The notes under the pieces are model-generated. The model saw nothing but the letters and a program-made list of their open reading frames with translations, was not told the DNA's origin and searched no databases. DNA of 64,000 nt. It comes from Melittangium boletus DSM 14713. Lineage in GTDB: Bacteria; Myxococcota; Myxococcia; Myxococcales; Myxococcaceae. Positions within the stretch are counted from its first letter, which is position 1. Each line of letters opens with the position of its first letter. Shown in pieces: positions 42,133-51,199 of this stretch. The translations under genes and the position numbers were made by a program. The stretch is from NCBI RefSeq assembly GCF_002305855.1, contig NZ_CP022163.1:6200292-6264291 (forward strand), in the 5' to 3' direction.

Positions 42133-42606
42133 ATGGCCACGCCCATGAGCCGCCTGCTGGAAGAAGTTTCTCGCGACCACTTCCCCTATCCGTCCGCCAC
42201 GCCCGAGCAAATCGAAGCGTTCGAGCAGCGGGTTGGCTGGAAGTTGGACTCGGACCTCCGGGCCTTCTACCTGCACTGCAACGGGGCAGAGCTGATCAAG
42301 CGGCTGCCGAACTCGCCATACCAGATGCTTCCCTTGTCCGAGATCGTCCGGGCTCGGGTGGCCATCTACGGCGAGGATGACGACAAGTGGGGGCCGGCCT
42401 CGGTGTACGCTCTCTGCGACGTGCAAGACGGCAGCTACGTGCTGGTGGACGTGAGCCGCCAGGAGAATGGTCGTTACCTCCTCTTCGACGGCGACCACGA
42501 GGCGTGGCCGGACCCGGTCTACTGCAAGCAGGTCGCCAGTTCCTTCTCGGAGTTCCTGGAGCAGGTGTTGCGCACCCGGCGCGGCCTCTACTGGCTGGGG
42601 GAGTGA
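42133..42606 (+). CDS. SMI1/KNR4 (SUKH) immunity protein
   Basis: A 157-residue SUKH protein, paralogue of 36116-36595. It has TPEQIEAFEQRVGWKLDSDL, AFYLHCNGAELIKRLPN and ends LRTRRGLYWLGE. It starts 2 bases after the toxin stop and is the obvious antidote of that toxin. Identity between the two copies stops a few bases after the stop codon, marking the edge of the duplication. Confidence 0.82.
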   Translation: MATPMSRLLEEVSRDHFPYPSATPEQIEAFEQRVGWKLDSDLRAFYLHCNGAELIKRLPNSPYQMLPLSEIVRARVAIYGEDDDKWGPASVYALCDVQDGSYVLVDVSRQENGRYLLFDGDHEAWPDPVYCKQVASSFSEFLEQVLRTRRGLYWLGE

Positions 42607-42624
42607 AATCCCCTCCTGTCCTAG

Positions 42625-43884
42625 CTACTTCTTCACGCGGCGCCTGGTCGCCATCTTTTTCGTCCACCATTCCGGTTCCTGCACCTCCATGGACTCGATG
42701 TTCTCGATGAGGGCCGTGGCAACTACGGGCTCCTTGTCCTCGTCGTATTCGAGATCAACTCGGATGAGCGCCTTGACATTCAGTGTCAGGTACGCCTGCG
42801 CTGCCAAGTAGTGGTCGTTCCAATCCCCCTCCGAAACAGAGAAATGAGCACCCTCATCTTCTGCGCTGGCCCAGAAGTCAGCCTTGAAGGCAAAGAAGTC
42901 CGCCAAGGCGTCGACAATAGTGATGGTCGCAGGAACGAGGACCGCTTCGTGTCCAAGATCGTCCATGGCTCCCAGGTCGAGATTGAGTTCTTCGATTGAA
43001 CCATCGCCCGTGAGTTCGGCTGAGTTGTCGTCTGAGGGCAAGTGGCCTGCCGTAACAGACTTCCCTTGAAGAACGCCCCAGAGCGAATCCTCAACACCGC
43101 TCTGGACAGAGTCCATCTGCTGAGAAATGGCCTCTTGCACGCGCTCTCGCCAATGGGCTTCAGTGGGTGGCTCGGGCAACTCGGCAGCAGCAGGGGGCTC
43201 CGCTGCCTTCAACGCGTCTCGTATATCTTGTGACGTGTTGAACGCGCTCAGCGTCTCATGCCCTACGAACCTGTCCTTCGGTATGCTCTTACGCATCCGT
43301 TCGTCCGCGCTCACCAGATGTAGGATCTTTCCGAGGCGGCTCTGCTCTTCAAGAGCGGCAGCCACGATGAACGCATCGGGAATATCTTCGCGGCTCTTGG
43401 CTTGCTTCATAGGGCCGTCGCCTTTGAAGTACATGTCCCACGCCGCGCGTGTCGAAGCTTCCGACAGATGCAGGAACCGAGTACGTAGCGCGCGGAGACG
43501 CTGAGCAACTCCATCGACCAGCAGCTTCTCCACCTGTTCGGAGAACTCGCTGACGTGCCCCAGGGCGGACTCCGCCTTTGTCGTCATTTCGCCGGGAATG
43601 CACCAGGAGAGAACCTTCTGCGGATCCTTCTCTCCCTTCTGCTGCCACTTCTTCCACTCTGCTGCCAACTGGGTTTCCAATTCTCGGGGAACAAGCTCCG
43701 GCACGAGAACCTCGACAACATGCTTGTCCACCAATTCTTGGAGCCGCTGAAGAGCACCGCTGCCGGGTGATATTTCCTTGCGGAGAGCAGAGGTGTCCAA
43801 GATTACGTGAACAACGCCAGGATTCGCTTTCGCTACTGCGTCAACGATGTCCCCCTCTTTCTTCTTGTTCTTGGGGTCGGTCAC
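42625..43884 (-). CDS. PIN-domain (DUF4935-like) protein
   Basis: A 419-residue protein with an N-terminal PIN-like nuclease domain: first acid VILDTSALRKE (about residue 30), Glu in LVPRELE, and later acids in EDIPDAFIVAAAL and LVSADERM. The C-terminal half (about 230-419) is an acidic beta-rich domain I do not recognise, ending in a basic tail TRRRVKK. PIN/DUF4935 proteins are metal-dependent RNases, often on mobile islands. GC content is clearly lower than in neighbours and it sits beside an integrase at tRNA-Asn, so it was probably acquired. It could be a stand-alone defence or toxin gene; no antitoxin is adjacent. Confidence 0.7.
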   Translation of the reverse strand: MTDPKNKKKEGDIVDAVAKANPGVVHVILDTSALRKEISPGSGALQRLQELVDKHVVEVLVPELVPRELETQLAAEWKKWQQKGEKDPQKVLSWCIPGEMTTKAESALGHVSEFSEQVEKLLVDGVAQRLRALRTRFLHLSEASTRAAWDMYFKGDGPMKQAKSREDIPDAFIVAAALEEQSRLGKILHLVSADERMRKSIPKDRFVGHETLSAFNTSQDIRDALKAAEPPAAAELPEPPTEAHWRERVQEAISQQMDSVQSGVEDSLWGVLQGKSVTAGHLPSDDNSAELTGDGSIEELNLDLGAMDDLGHEAVLVPATITIVDALADFFAFKADFWASAEDEGAHFSVSEGDWNDHYLAAQAYLTLNVKALIRVDLEYDEDKEPVVATALIENIESMEVQEPEWWTKKMATRRRVKK

Positions 43885-43969
43885 GCGTCTTCCTCCTATT
43901 CATCACTTCCTGCGCACCACCATATTGCCTAAGCGGAGGGGACTGCCGAGTTTCGTGCCGAAGTGGCGG

Positions 43970-44638
43970 CTAAGCCAGGGTTGGGAGCTTCGCTGGGATA
44001 GCGTGCGTCGCGTAGACGCGACGCGCGGTGCTCGGGCTCTTGTGGTTGAGGAAGGCCGCCACGGAGGCCGGGTCCGCTCCCTTCTCGATGGCCCAGGTAG
44101 CGACGGAGTGCCGGAACCGTCCTGGCGTGAAGGGCGGGATTCTCGCCGCCGTGCAGGCTCCCTTGATGGCGAGGGAGTACTTCTCGAAGCTGAACGAGCC
44201 CCGCTCAAGCAGCCGCTTCCCGGCCTCCAGCACCTCGGCGGACACGGCGGTGCGCAAGGGCTCGCCACTCTTGGTCTGCGGACACACCAGCACGCCCGCG
44301 ATCCCCTCGGCCTCGCCCCGGTAGGGCTCCACGCTGCCCATCCTGGCGAAGCGCACCAGCTCCGAGACGTGCCAGCCGGTGCCCGCCTGCACGTCCATCC
44401 CGTCACGCCAGTGAGGAGCAAGGTGCTCTCGGGCCAGGAGGTAGTGCTCCCGAGGAATCACCTTGTCCCGCTTCCACTGCTCGGGCCTGGCCTGGGGCAC
44501 GGTGAGCCGTCCGAAGGTCGGGTCCTCGGCCACCGAGAGGACGTGCTTCACCTTGCGCAGCCAGGAGTAGACGCGCTTGGGGACCGCGATCCAATGCCCT
44601 CGGGCCTTCGCCCCCCTCCAAGGCGGGGAGGATGTCAT
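43970..44638 (-). pseudogene. truncated tyrosine integrase
   Basis: Only the C-terminal catalytic half of a phage-type integrase, 222 residues. Box II RFRHSVATWAIEKG and the final LNHKSPSTARRVYA with Tyr are present, and TKSGEPLRTAV supplies the beta-hairpin Lys. Box I reads TGWHVSELVRF with His where Arg is usual. Upstream, a different frame reads KGRDQRKATLLDDILPAL for about 100 bases, suggesting a frameshifted N-terminal part, and then the tRNA terminator cuts in. Its closeness to the tRNA-Asn 3' end marks the integration site of an old island. Confidence 0.65.
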
Positions 44639-44730
44639 CGAGGAGCGTGGCCTTCCGCTGGTCCCGTCCCTTGAGCTGGTCGGTGGGGCTCCGCAGCGAG
44701 TGTCAGAGTGCTTTGGCTGGGGAAGGCAAA

Positions 44731-44762
44731 AGAAAAGGGCCTTGGACTTTCGTCCAAGGCCC
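44731..44762 (-). terminator. intrinsic terminator of tRNA-Asn
   Basis: Perfect 11-base stem GGGCCTTGGAC with GAAA tetraloop followed by TTTTCTTTT on the minus strand, just downstream of the tRNA. Confidence 0.85.
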
Positions 44763-44775
44763 CTTATGAGGCGTG

Positions 44776-44848
44776 CTCCCCGACGTGGACTCGAACCACG
44801 GACCTAGTGATTAACAGTCACCCGCTCTACCGGCTGAGCTATCGGGGA
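44776..44848 (-). tRNA. tRNA-Asn (GTT)
   Basis: Acceptor TCCCCGA pairs TCGGGGA; D-loop AGCTCAGCCGGTAGAGC; anticodon stem-loop GACTGTTAATC with GTT; T-loop GGTTCGAGTCC. CCA is not coded. It has its own promoter and terminator and serves as an integration site. Confidence 0.95.
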
Positions 44849-44898
44849 ATATGTTCGCCGCCGCGCTGGCGGTTGGCGCCGTCGCGAAGACGAGGTGC

Positions 44899-44927
44899 TT
44901 TCTAGAGAAGGGAGTGTCATCTGTCAA
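44899..44927 (-). promoter_or_regulatory. promoter of tRNA-Asn
   Basis: TTGACA (44922-44927) and TAGAAA (44899-44904) on the minus strand with exactly 17 bases between, 51 bases upstream of the mature tRNA. Confidence 0.75.
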
Positions 44928-44971
44928 CAACCTGTTTTGATCCGCTCGCACGACTTCGCTCGATTCCCTGG

Positions 44972-46162
44972 TTGGCCCTCGAAGGACTTGCCCCCGTGGT
45001 GACCGGGGCCCTCTCCCAGGTCCTCTCGGGCAATCCCGCGGAGCGCGTGCTCGACCGGACCCTCCGCGCCCACCGGCTTCTGTCCCGGGAGCAGCGGCAG
45101 GTGCTCGCCGAGGCCGTCTTCAATGTCGCCCTGTGGCGCCGTCGGCTCGCCTTCCACCTGGGCACGTCCGAGGCCTCCGGATCCGAGCTCCTTTGTGCGT
45201 TCCTGGCTCAGCTCGTCGGCTTGTCCTCCGACGTCGCCGCCCGGCTCTCGGGTCTCGCGACTCCGCCCGAGCTCGTCTCCGGTGAGCCGTCCTCGCTCGC
45301 CCTGCGCTACTCCCTGCCGGATTGGCTCGCCGAGCACTTCACCCGGGAGTGGGGCGACGCCGCCGGGGACTTCTGTGCCCACCTCAATGTCCCGGGGCCC
45401 ATCACCCTTCGGGCGAACCTCCTCAAGACCCGGCGGGAAGACCTCCAGACGCGGCTGCGGGCCGAGGGCGTGGAGACCCGGCCCGGAGCGTTGAGCCCCC
45501 TCGCGCTCCAGGTCGTGGGGCCCAAGCCCAATCTCTACGGGTTGGACTCGCTCCGGGAGGGGCTTTTCGAGGTCCAGGACGAGGGTAGCCAGGGCATCGG
45601 CCTGCTCGTCGAGGCGCGGCCCGGGGAGACCGTGCTCGATCTGTGCGCGGGGGCCGGGGGCAAGACGCTCCTGCTCGGCGCCGCCATGGAGAACCGAGGG
45701 CGGCTCCTCGCGTATGACCCGGATGCCGGGCGGCTGGATCGGCTGCTCCAGCGCTCCTCCCGGGCGGGTCTCTCCATCGTCCAGGTGCTGCGCTCGCCCC
45801 CCGAGGGGTTGCTCGCCGACCGGGTGCTCGTGGATGCGCCCTGCTCGGAGCTGGGCTCGCTGCGCCGGGGGCCGGACCTGCGCTTCCGCCTCGAGCCCGG
45901 GGCCCTGTCCGCGCTGCCCCCGGTTCAACGCGACCTCCTCGCCCGGGCGCGCCGCCTCGTGCGTCCGGGCGGGCGGCTCGTCTACGCCACCTGCACGGTG
46001 AATCGCGCGGAGAACGAGGACGTGGTTCATGACTTCCTCCAGGGGGCCCCCGAGTTCCAGCTCGTCCCGGCGGAGGGGTCGGAGGGCTTCTGGGTCCGTG
46101 CTCCGCACCTGCAGGGGACCGATGGTTTCTTCGCCGCCGTGTTCGAGCGCAGGGCGGGCTAG
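44972..46162 (+). CDS. RsmB/NOP-type m5C RNA methyltransferase
   Basis: A 396-residue methyltransferase with an N-terminal NusB-like helical region and a SAM-binding domain: LDLCAGAGGKTLLLGAAM (motif I), VDAPCSELGSLRRGPDLRFR (motif IV, with PC) and YATCTVNRAENEDVV (motif VI, catalytic Cys). It probably modifies rRNA. The TTG at 44972 is the first usual start; in frame upstream it reads DPLARLRSIPW, and a CTG at 44921 has GGGAG six bases before it, so the true start may be there, inside the divergent tRNA promoter. Confidence 0.85.
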   Translation: MALEGLAPVVTGALSQVLSGNPAERVLDRTLRAHRLLSREQRQVLAEAVFNVALWRRRLAFHLGTSEASGSELLCAFLAQLVGLSSDVAARLSGLATPPELVSGEPSSLALRYSLPDWLAEHFTREWGDAAGDFCAHLNVPGPITLRANLLKTRREDLQTRLRAEGVETRPGALSPLALQVVGPKPNLYGLDSLREGLFEVQDEGSQGIGLLVEARPGETVLDLCAGAGGKTLLLGAAMENRGRLLAYDPDAGRLDRLLQRSSRAGLSIVQVLRSPPEGLLADRVLVDAPCSELGSLRRGPDLRFRLEPGALSALPPVQRDLLARARRLVRPGGRLVYATCTVNRAENEDVVHDFLQGAPEFQLVPAEGSEGFWVRAPHLQGTDGFFAAVFERRAG

Positions 46163-46242
46163 GAGGGGAGGGGGCGGTTGTCGTCCGGACAGGAGGTTCG
46201 TGAAGGACGGGATCCCCTCGTTCCGGGTGCTATGACTCGCGT

Positions 46243-47142
46243 GTGCGTTGGCTCAAACCCCTTCCGTTGCGTCCTCGTGACCCCGTTCACATCGTCGCCC
46301 CCTCCGGTCCCTTCGACGTCCCGACGTTCGAGAAGGGCCTCGGCCTGCTCGCGGACCGGTACGCGCCCGTCCACCGGCCGGATCTCTATGATGCGTGGCG
46401 TTATCTGGCCGGGAGCGACACCCGCCGTGCCGAGGAACTGACCCAGGCCCTCACGGACACCTCTGCCCGCGCCGTCTTCTGTGCCCGGGGTGGTTACGGG
46501 GCCATGCGCCTGTTGCCGTCGCTGCACTCGGCGAACCTGGCGACCTCGGCCCTGGTGGGGTTCTCCGACGTCACGGCCCTCCACCTGTATCTCCAGGCCC
46601 AGGGCCGCGTGTCGCTCCATGGGCCCGTCATCACCCACCTGGGCGTGCAGCCTCTCGCGGTCCAGGACTACCTCTTCCGGCTCCTGGAGTCCCCGGAGCC
46701 TCCGCCGTCCTTGCAGGGCGAGGCCATCTACGTGCGCGGCGTCGCCGAGGGGACGCTCGTCGGGGGTAATCTCTCCGTCTTCTCGCGTCTGCTGGGCACG
46801 CCGTACCTGCCGCCGCTCGAGGACTCCATCCTCCTGCTCGAGGACGTGGGCGAGAAGCCCTACCGGCTCGATCGGATGTGGACCCACTTGCGGCTCGCGG
46901 GCGTGTTCGAGCGCGTGCGGGGCATCGTGCTCGGCCAGTTCACCGACTGCGAGCACAAGGACGCGCCCTACAGCAGCGCGGACGTCCTGCGCTCGCTCGC
47001 GGAGGAGACGGGATTGCCGTGCGCCGCGGGGTTCCCCATCGGGCATGACATCCCCAACTATCCCGTCGCCCTGGGTACCCGCGTGCGGTTGGATGCGGGC
47101 GCCGCCCTCCTCACCTTCCTCGAGGGCGCGGTCCAGGCATGA
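46243..47142 (+). CDS. ldcA: LD-carboxypeptidase (S66 family)
   Basis: A 299-residue cytoplasmic serine peptidase that trims the terminal D-Ala from tetrapeptides in murein recycling. Family marks are HIVAPSGPFDVP, ARGGYGAMRLL, the nucleophile in VGFSDVTALHLY (about residue 110), GNLSVFSRLLGTP, LEDVGEKPYRLDRM and FPIGHDIPNYPV with the catalytic His. Starts at GTG 46243. Its stop overlaps the next gene by 4 bases. With mpl downstream, this forms a peptidoglycan-recycling operon. Confidence 0.9.
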   Translation: MRWLKPLPLRPRDPVHIVAPSGPFDVPTFEKGLGLLADRYAPVHRPDLYDAWRYLAGSDTRRAEELTQALTDTSARAVFCARGGYGAMRLLPSLHSANLATSALVGFSDVTALHLYLQAQGRVSLHGPVITHLGVQPLAVQDYLFRLLESPEPPPSLQGEAIYVRGVAEGTLVGGNLSVFSRLLGTPYLPPLEDSILLLEDVGEKPYRLDRMWTHLRLAGVFERVRGIVLGQFTDCEHKDAPYSSADVLRSLAEETGLPCAAGFPIGHDIPNYPVALGTRVRLDAGAALLTFLEGAVQA

Positions 47143-48314
47143 GTTCCCATCCCATCGCCCAGCTCCAAGAAGTTCTCGACGAAGCCGTCACGCTCGGCAT
47201 CTTCCCGGCCGCCCAGGCCGTGGTGCTGCACCGGGGCGTGCAGGTCTTCGGGGGGGTGGCCGGTCCCGTGACGGGAGAGACCCGCTTCGACCTGGCGTCC
47301 GTCACCAAGGTGCTCTGCACCACCGCGCTCTTCCTTCGCCTGTGGACCCAGGGCAAGGTCGGTCCCGAGACGCCCGTGGCCCGCTTCTTCCCGGGCTCGC
47401 CCGTGGGGGATGCCGGGGCCACGGTGGCGGATCTGCTCTACCACCGCTCGGGGTTGCCGCCCTTCGTGCCCTTCTTCGCCGAGGCGTTGACCTCCACTCC
47501 CGAGATCCTGGAGCCCGCCTGTCCGGCGGCGACCCGCGCTCGAGTCCGCGAGGAGGTGCTCCAGGCCGCCGCTCGCACGCCGCTGCTCAATCCGTGGCGC
47601 ACGCACACGGCCTACAGCGACGTGGGTTTCATCCTCCTGGGGGACATCCTCTCCCGCGTGGGCGAGGCGCCCCTGGACGTGCTCTTCTCGCGCCTCGTCG
47701 CCGAGCCGCTGGGCCTCTCCGCCCGCTTCCACCGGCTCACGGATTTTCCCTCGGATGGGCTCGTCGCGCCCACGGGGGCCACCCGTCCGCGCGAGCCCGC
47801 TCCTGGTCAGGAGGGCCTTTGGGGCGCGCTGCCCACCCGTCCCTCCGTTCCGGGCGAGGTGGATGACGACAACGCCTGGGTGCTGGATGGCGTGAGTGGC
47901 CATGCCGGCGTGTTCGGCACCGCCGTGGACGTGGCCCGCTTCGGTCAGGCCATCCTCGCCGGATGCGCGGGGGACGCGGCGCTCGCGCCCGGACCGCTCT
48001 GGTACCGCGCGCTGGCCTCGGATCCGCTCCTGGCGGGCAGCACCCGCTCCATGGGCTTCGACTCTCCCTCCAAGGCCCTGTCCAGCGCGGGCCACTTCAT
48101 CGGTGACACGCCTCCGGGCGCGGTGGGCCACCTGGGCTTCACCGGCACCAGTCTCTGGGTGGACCTGCGCCGTTCGCTCGTGGTGGTGCTCGTCACCAAC
48201 CGCGTGGCGAATGGCCGTCAGGAGACCCGTATCCGCGATTTCCGCCCCGTCTTCCACGATCTCATCGTGCAGGCGCTCGACCTCGACGATCTCACCCCGA
48301 AAGCACATGGCTGA
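47139..48314 (+). CDS. serine hydrolase (class C beta-lactamase-like)
   Basis: A 391-residue penicillin-binding-protein-like hydrolase. The SxxK motif is LASVTKVLC (about residue 53); the second motif appears as YSDVGF with Asp in place of Asn; the third as HLGFTGTS. No signal peptide, so it probably acts in the cytoplasm on muropeptides, in line with its place between ldcA and mpl. It overlaps ldcA (ATGA) and mpl (8 bases). Confidence 0.85.
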   Translation: MSSHPIAQLQEVLDEAVTLGIFPAAQAVVLHRGVQVFGGVAGPVTGETRFDLASVTKVLCTTALFLRLWTQGKVGPETPVARFFPGSPVGDAGATVADLLYHRSGLPPFVPFFAEALTSTPEILEPACPAATRARVREEVLQAAARTPLLNPWRTHTAYSDVGFILLGDILSRVGEAPLDVLFSRLVAEPLGLSARFHRLTDFPSDGLVAPTGATRPREPAPGQEGLWGALPTRPSVPGEVDDDNAWVLDGVSGHAGVFGTAVDVARFGQAILAGCAGDAALAPGPLWYRALASDPLLAGSTRSMGFDSPSKALSSAGHFIGDTPPGAVGHLGFTGTSLWVDLRRSLVVVLVTNRVANGRQETRIRDFRPVFHDLIVQALDLDDLTPKAHG

Positions 48315-49773
48315 CGACAACGGCAACGTCCTCGACACCCTCTCTCCTGGCGCGGTGCGCCGCATCCACCTCGTTGGCGTGGCTGGTACGGGCATGGGCT
48401 CGTTCGCGGGCATGCTCAAGTCCGCGGGCTACGACGTCACCGGCAGCGACGAGAACGTCTACCCGCCCATGAGCGACATGTTGCGCGCGTGGGACATCCA
48501 GGCGCTCACGCCCTACAAGCCGGAGAACCTGGACGTGGCCCGGCCGGACCTGGTCATCATCGGCAATGTCATCCGCCGGGTGAACCCCGAGGCCTCCGCC
48601 GTGCGCGAGCGCCGTCTGCCGCAGATGAGCTTTCCGGCCGCGTTGGGCTCGCTCTTCCTCGAGCACGCGCATTCGGTCGTGGTGGCGGGGACTCACGGCA
48701 AGACGACCACGTCCTCGCTCATGGCGCACGTCCTGGTGGAGGCGGGGAAGGATCCGTCCTTCCTCGTGGGCGGCGTCACCCAGAACTACTCGGGCAACTA
48801 CCGGGTGGGGAAGGGGCCGCACTTCGTCGTCGAGGGCGACGAGTACGACACCGCCTACTGGGACAAGGGCTCCAAGTTCCTGCACTACCGGCCCCGGACG
48901 GCCATCCTCACCAGCGTGGAGTTCGACCACGCGGACATCTTCCGGGATCTGCCGCACTACGAGGCCACCTTCGACAAGTTCGTGCGGCTCATTCCCCCGG
49001 ATGGCCGGCTCGTGGTGTGCGCCGCCTATCCCAACGCGGTGAAGCTCGCCCAGGCCTGTCCGGGCCAGGTCATCACCTACGTGGGGCGTGAGGGCGCCGA
49101 AGCCGATTACACCCCGCGGCACGTCCAGTTCGGTCCCGACGGTGCCCGCTTCGAGGTCGTCGAGCGGGGCGCTGTGTTGGGGAGCGTGCTCCTGCCGATG
49201 TCGGGCTTGCACAACGTGGAGAACACGCTGAGCGTCATCGCCGCTGCGCGGGGGCTGGGCCTGTCCTTCGAGGAGATCGCCCGGGGGCTCGCGACCTTCC
49301 GGGGCGTGAAGCGGCGCCAGGAGGTGCGCGCGGAGGTGGGTGGCATGCTCGTGGTGGACGACTTCGCGCACCACCCCACGGCGGTGCGCGAGACGATCGC
49401 CGCCATCCGCCACCGCTACCCGGAGCGCCGGTTGTGGGCCATCTTCGAGCCTCGCTCGAACACGAGCCGCCGCAACATCCACCAGGAGGACTACGCGCAT
49501 TCCTTCACCGGAGCCTCGCGCGCGAGCCTCAAGGTCCCCGAGCGCCACGACAAGGTGCCCTCGGGGGAGGAGTTGGACGTGCCCCGTGTCACCCAGGCGC
49601 TCGAGGCCCAGGGCATCGCCGCGGATTTCGCGTCGGACGTGCCCACGCTCGTCGAGCGCGTGGCGCGCGAGGCCCAGCCCGGGGATGTCCTGCTCGTCAT
49701 GAGCAACGGCGCCTTCGGTGGGTTCATCGACAAACTGCTCACCGCGCTGCGTGCCCGCGTGGGAGAAGGGTGA
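48307..49773 (+). CDS. mpl: UDP-MurNAc:tripeptide ligase
   Basis: A 488-residue Mur ligase that joins recycled tripeptide to UDP-MurNAc. ATG 48307 overlaps the previous gene by 8 bases. Motifs: HLVGVAGTGMGSFAGMLKSA (Rossmann), ATP loop VVAGTHGKTTTSSLMAHVL, EGDEYDTAYWDKGSKF, FDHADIFRD and C-terminal VVDDFAHHPTAVRETIAAIR with FEPRSNTSRR. The SSFGK-like differences separate it from MurC in favour of Mpl. Normal length. Confidence 0.92.
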   Translation: MADDNGNVLDTLSPGAVRRIHLVGVAGTGMGSFAGMLKSAGYDVTGSDENVYPPMSDMLRAWDIQALTPYKPENLDVARPDLVIIGNVIRRVNPEASAVRERRLPQMSFPAALGSLFLEHAHSVVVAGTHGKTTTSSLMAHVLVEAGKDPSFLVGGVTQNYSGNYRVGKGPHFVVEGDEYDTAYWDKGSKFLHYRPRTAILTSVEFDHADIFRDLPHYEATFDKFVRLIPPDGRLVVCAAYPNAVKLAQACPGQVITYVGREGAEADYTPRHVQFGPDGARFEVVERGAVLGSVLLPMSGLHNVENTLSVIAAARGLGLSFEEIARGLATFRGVKRRQEVRAEVGGMLVVDDFAHHPTAVRETIAAIRHRYPERRLWAIFEPRSNTSRRNIHQEDYAHSFTGASRASLKVPERHDKVPSGEELDVPRVTQALEAQGIAADFASDVPTLVERVAREAQPGDVLLVMSNGAFGGFIDKLLTALRARVGEG

Positions 49774-49778
49774 GCGCC

Positions 49779-50336
49779 ATGACTCCTGTCCGTGTCCTGT
49801 TCGCCGCGCTCGCCCTGTCGGGTTGCGCGTCCTCGGTGCCCTCGCTCACCGATGCTCCGTTCCAGCGCTCCAGCGCGGCCCTGGGCGCCGAGCCCGCTCC
49901 GCTCGGGTTCACCGTCAAGCGCTACCCGGGAGGCGAGCCGTACTCCCTTTCCGAGGATCGGGGCCAGGTGGTGCTGCTCGACGTGTGGGCCACCTGGTGC
50001 GAGCCCTGCCGCGACGCGCTGCCCATGTACCAGGATCTGGCGAAGCACTACGCCGCGCGGGGTCTGAAGGTCTACGCGCTCAACGTGGACGAGGACACCC
50101 GGGGGATCGTGCCTTTCCTCGCGGAGACGAAGGTGGAGCCGTCCGTGCTTCCCGTGCTCCTCGATGCCGAAGCCAGCGTGGCGGACAAGGTGCTGCGCGT
50201 GCGGGGCATGCCCACGTCGTTGCTCATCGACCGGGCGGGACAGGTGCGCTACGTGCACGAGGGCTTCAACGAGGATCACCTCGCGAAGCTCCAGACCCAG
50301 ATCGAAGAGCTGCTGTCGGAGCCGGTGAAGAAGTAG
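49779..50336 (+). CDS. TlpA-like thioredoxin-fold lipoprotein
   Basis: A 185-residue lipoprotein (lipobox ALSGC) with a thioredoxin fold: DVWATWCEPCRDALPMY holds the WCEPC redox centre, and RVRGMPTSLLIDR has the cis-Pro. Probably a periplasmic disulfide reductant. It starts 5 bases after mpl, likely in the same operon, though its function is unrelated to murein recycling. Confidence 0.88.
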   Translation: MTPVRVLFAALALSGCASSVPSLTDAPFQRSSAALGAEPAPLGFTVKRYPGGEPYSLSEDRGQVVLLDVWATWCEPCRDALPMYQDLAKHYAARGLKVYALNVDEDTRGIVPFLAETKVEPSVLPVLLDAEASVADKVLRVRGMPTSLLIDRAGQVRYVHEGFNEDHLAKLQTQIEELLSEPVKK

Positions 50337-50356
50337 TCAGCCAGGAGGAGCGCGCC

Positions 50357-51181
50357 ATGTCCGATGAGTCTCCCGCCACGCTGCGCCGCATCGCCGAGGA
50401 AGCCGCCCGGCTGGCGGGCCGTGTGCTCGCCGAGCGGTTCCACGGCGAGCGCACCATTGAGTACAAGGGGGGCATCGACCTGGTCACCGACGCGGACCGC
50501 GCGGCGGAGGCGGTGGTGATTGGCTACATCCGCCAGCACTACCCGGAGCACGCCATCCTCGCCGAGGAGAGCGGGGCCTCGCGGGGCTCGGGGACGCGGT
50601 GGATCATCGATCCGCTGGATGGCACCACCAACTACGCGCATCAGGTGCCGCACTACTGCGTGAGCGTGGGCGTGGAGGGGCCGGAGGGGCTGCTCGCGGG
50701 CGCCATCTATGATCCGATGCTCGGGGAGCTCTTCTCCGCCGCGAAGGGGCAGGGGGCCACGCTCAATGGCCGACCGCTGCGGGCCTCGGGGTGCACGGAG
50801 ATGGCGCGGGCCCTGTTGTGCACGGGCTTCCCCTATGACGTGCACCACAAGCCCGAGGGGCCCCTGGGCCTCTTGCGGCGCTTCATCGTCCGGGCGCAGG
50901 GCATGCGCCGCACGGGCAGCGCCGCGTTGGATCTGGCGTACGTGGCGGCGGGGCGCTTCGACGGGTACTTCGAGTTCGGCCTCAAGCCGTGGGACGAGGC
51001 CGCGGGGGCGCTGCTGGTGCGGGAGGCGGGTGGGGTGGTGGTGCGCATCGACGGGGCGCCACACCAGGTGGGTTATGGAGACGTGCTCGCGTGCGCGCCG
51101 GGCCTGTCCGCGCAATTCATCGCCGAGAGCCAGGGCTTCCTCGGGGACATCGGCTGGAAGCCGCGCGACTTCTTCGGTTAG
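50357..51181 (+). CDS. suhB: inositol monophosphatase family protein
   Basis: A 274-residue Mg-dependent phosphatase: metal sites in ILAEESGA and IIDPLDGTTNYAH, with LKPWDEAAGALLVREAGG at the C-terminal site. ATG 50357 follows GGAGGAG. Enzymes of this family hydrolyse inositol phosphate; SuhB also works in antitermination. Last gene of the plus-strand run. Confidence 0.9.
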   Translation: MSDESPATLRRIAEEAARLAGRVLAERFHGERTIEYKGGIDLVTDADRAAEAVVIGYIRQHYPEHAILAEESGASRGSGTRWIIDPLDGTTNYAHQVPHYCVSVGVEGPEGLLAGAIYDPMLGELFSAAKGQGATLNGRPLRASGCTEMARALLCTGFPYDVHHKPEGPLGLLRRFIVRAQGMRRTGSAALDLAYVAAGRFDGYFEFGLKPWDEAAGALLVREAGGVVVRIDGAPHQVGYGDVLACAPGLSAQFIAESQGFLGDIGWKPRDFFG

Positions 51182-51199
51182 CGGAACGCCAAGAAGGGC

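Noticed and set aside
43885..44848. attL/attR repeat of tRNA-Asn within the window
   Set aside because: I looked for a second copy of the tRNA 3' segment to the left and did not see one; the island's far end is undefined.
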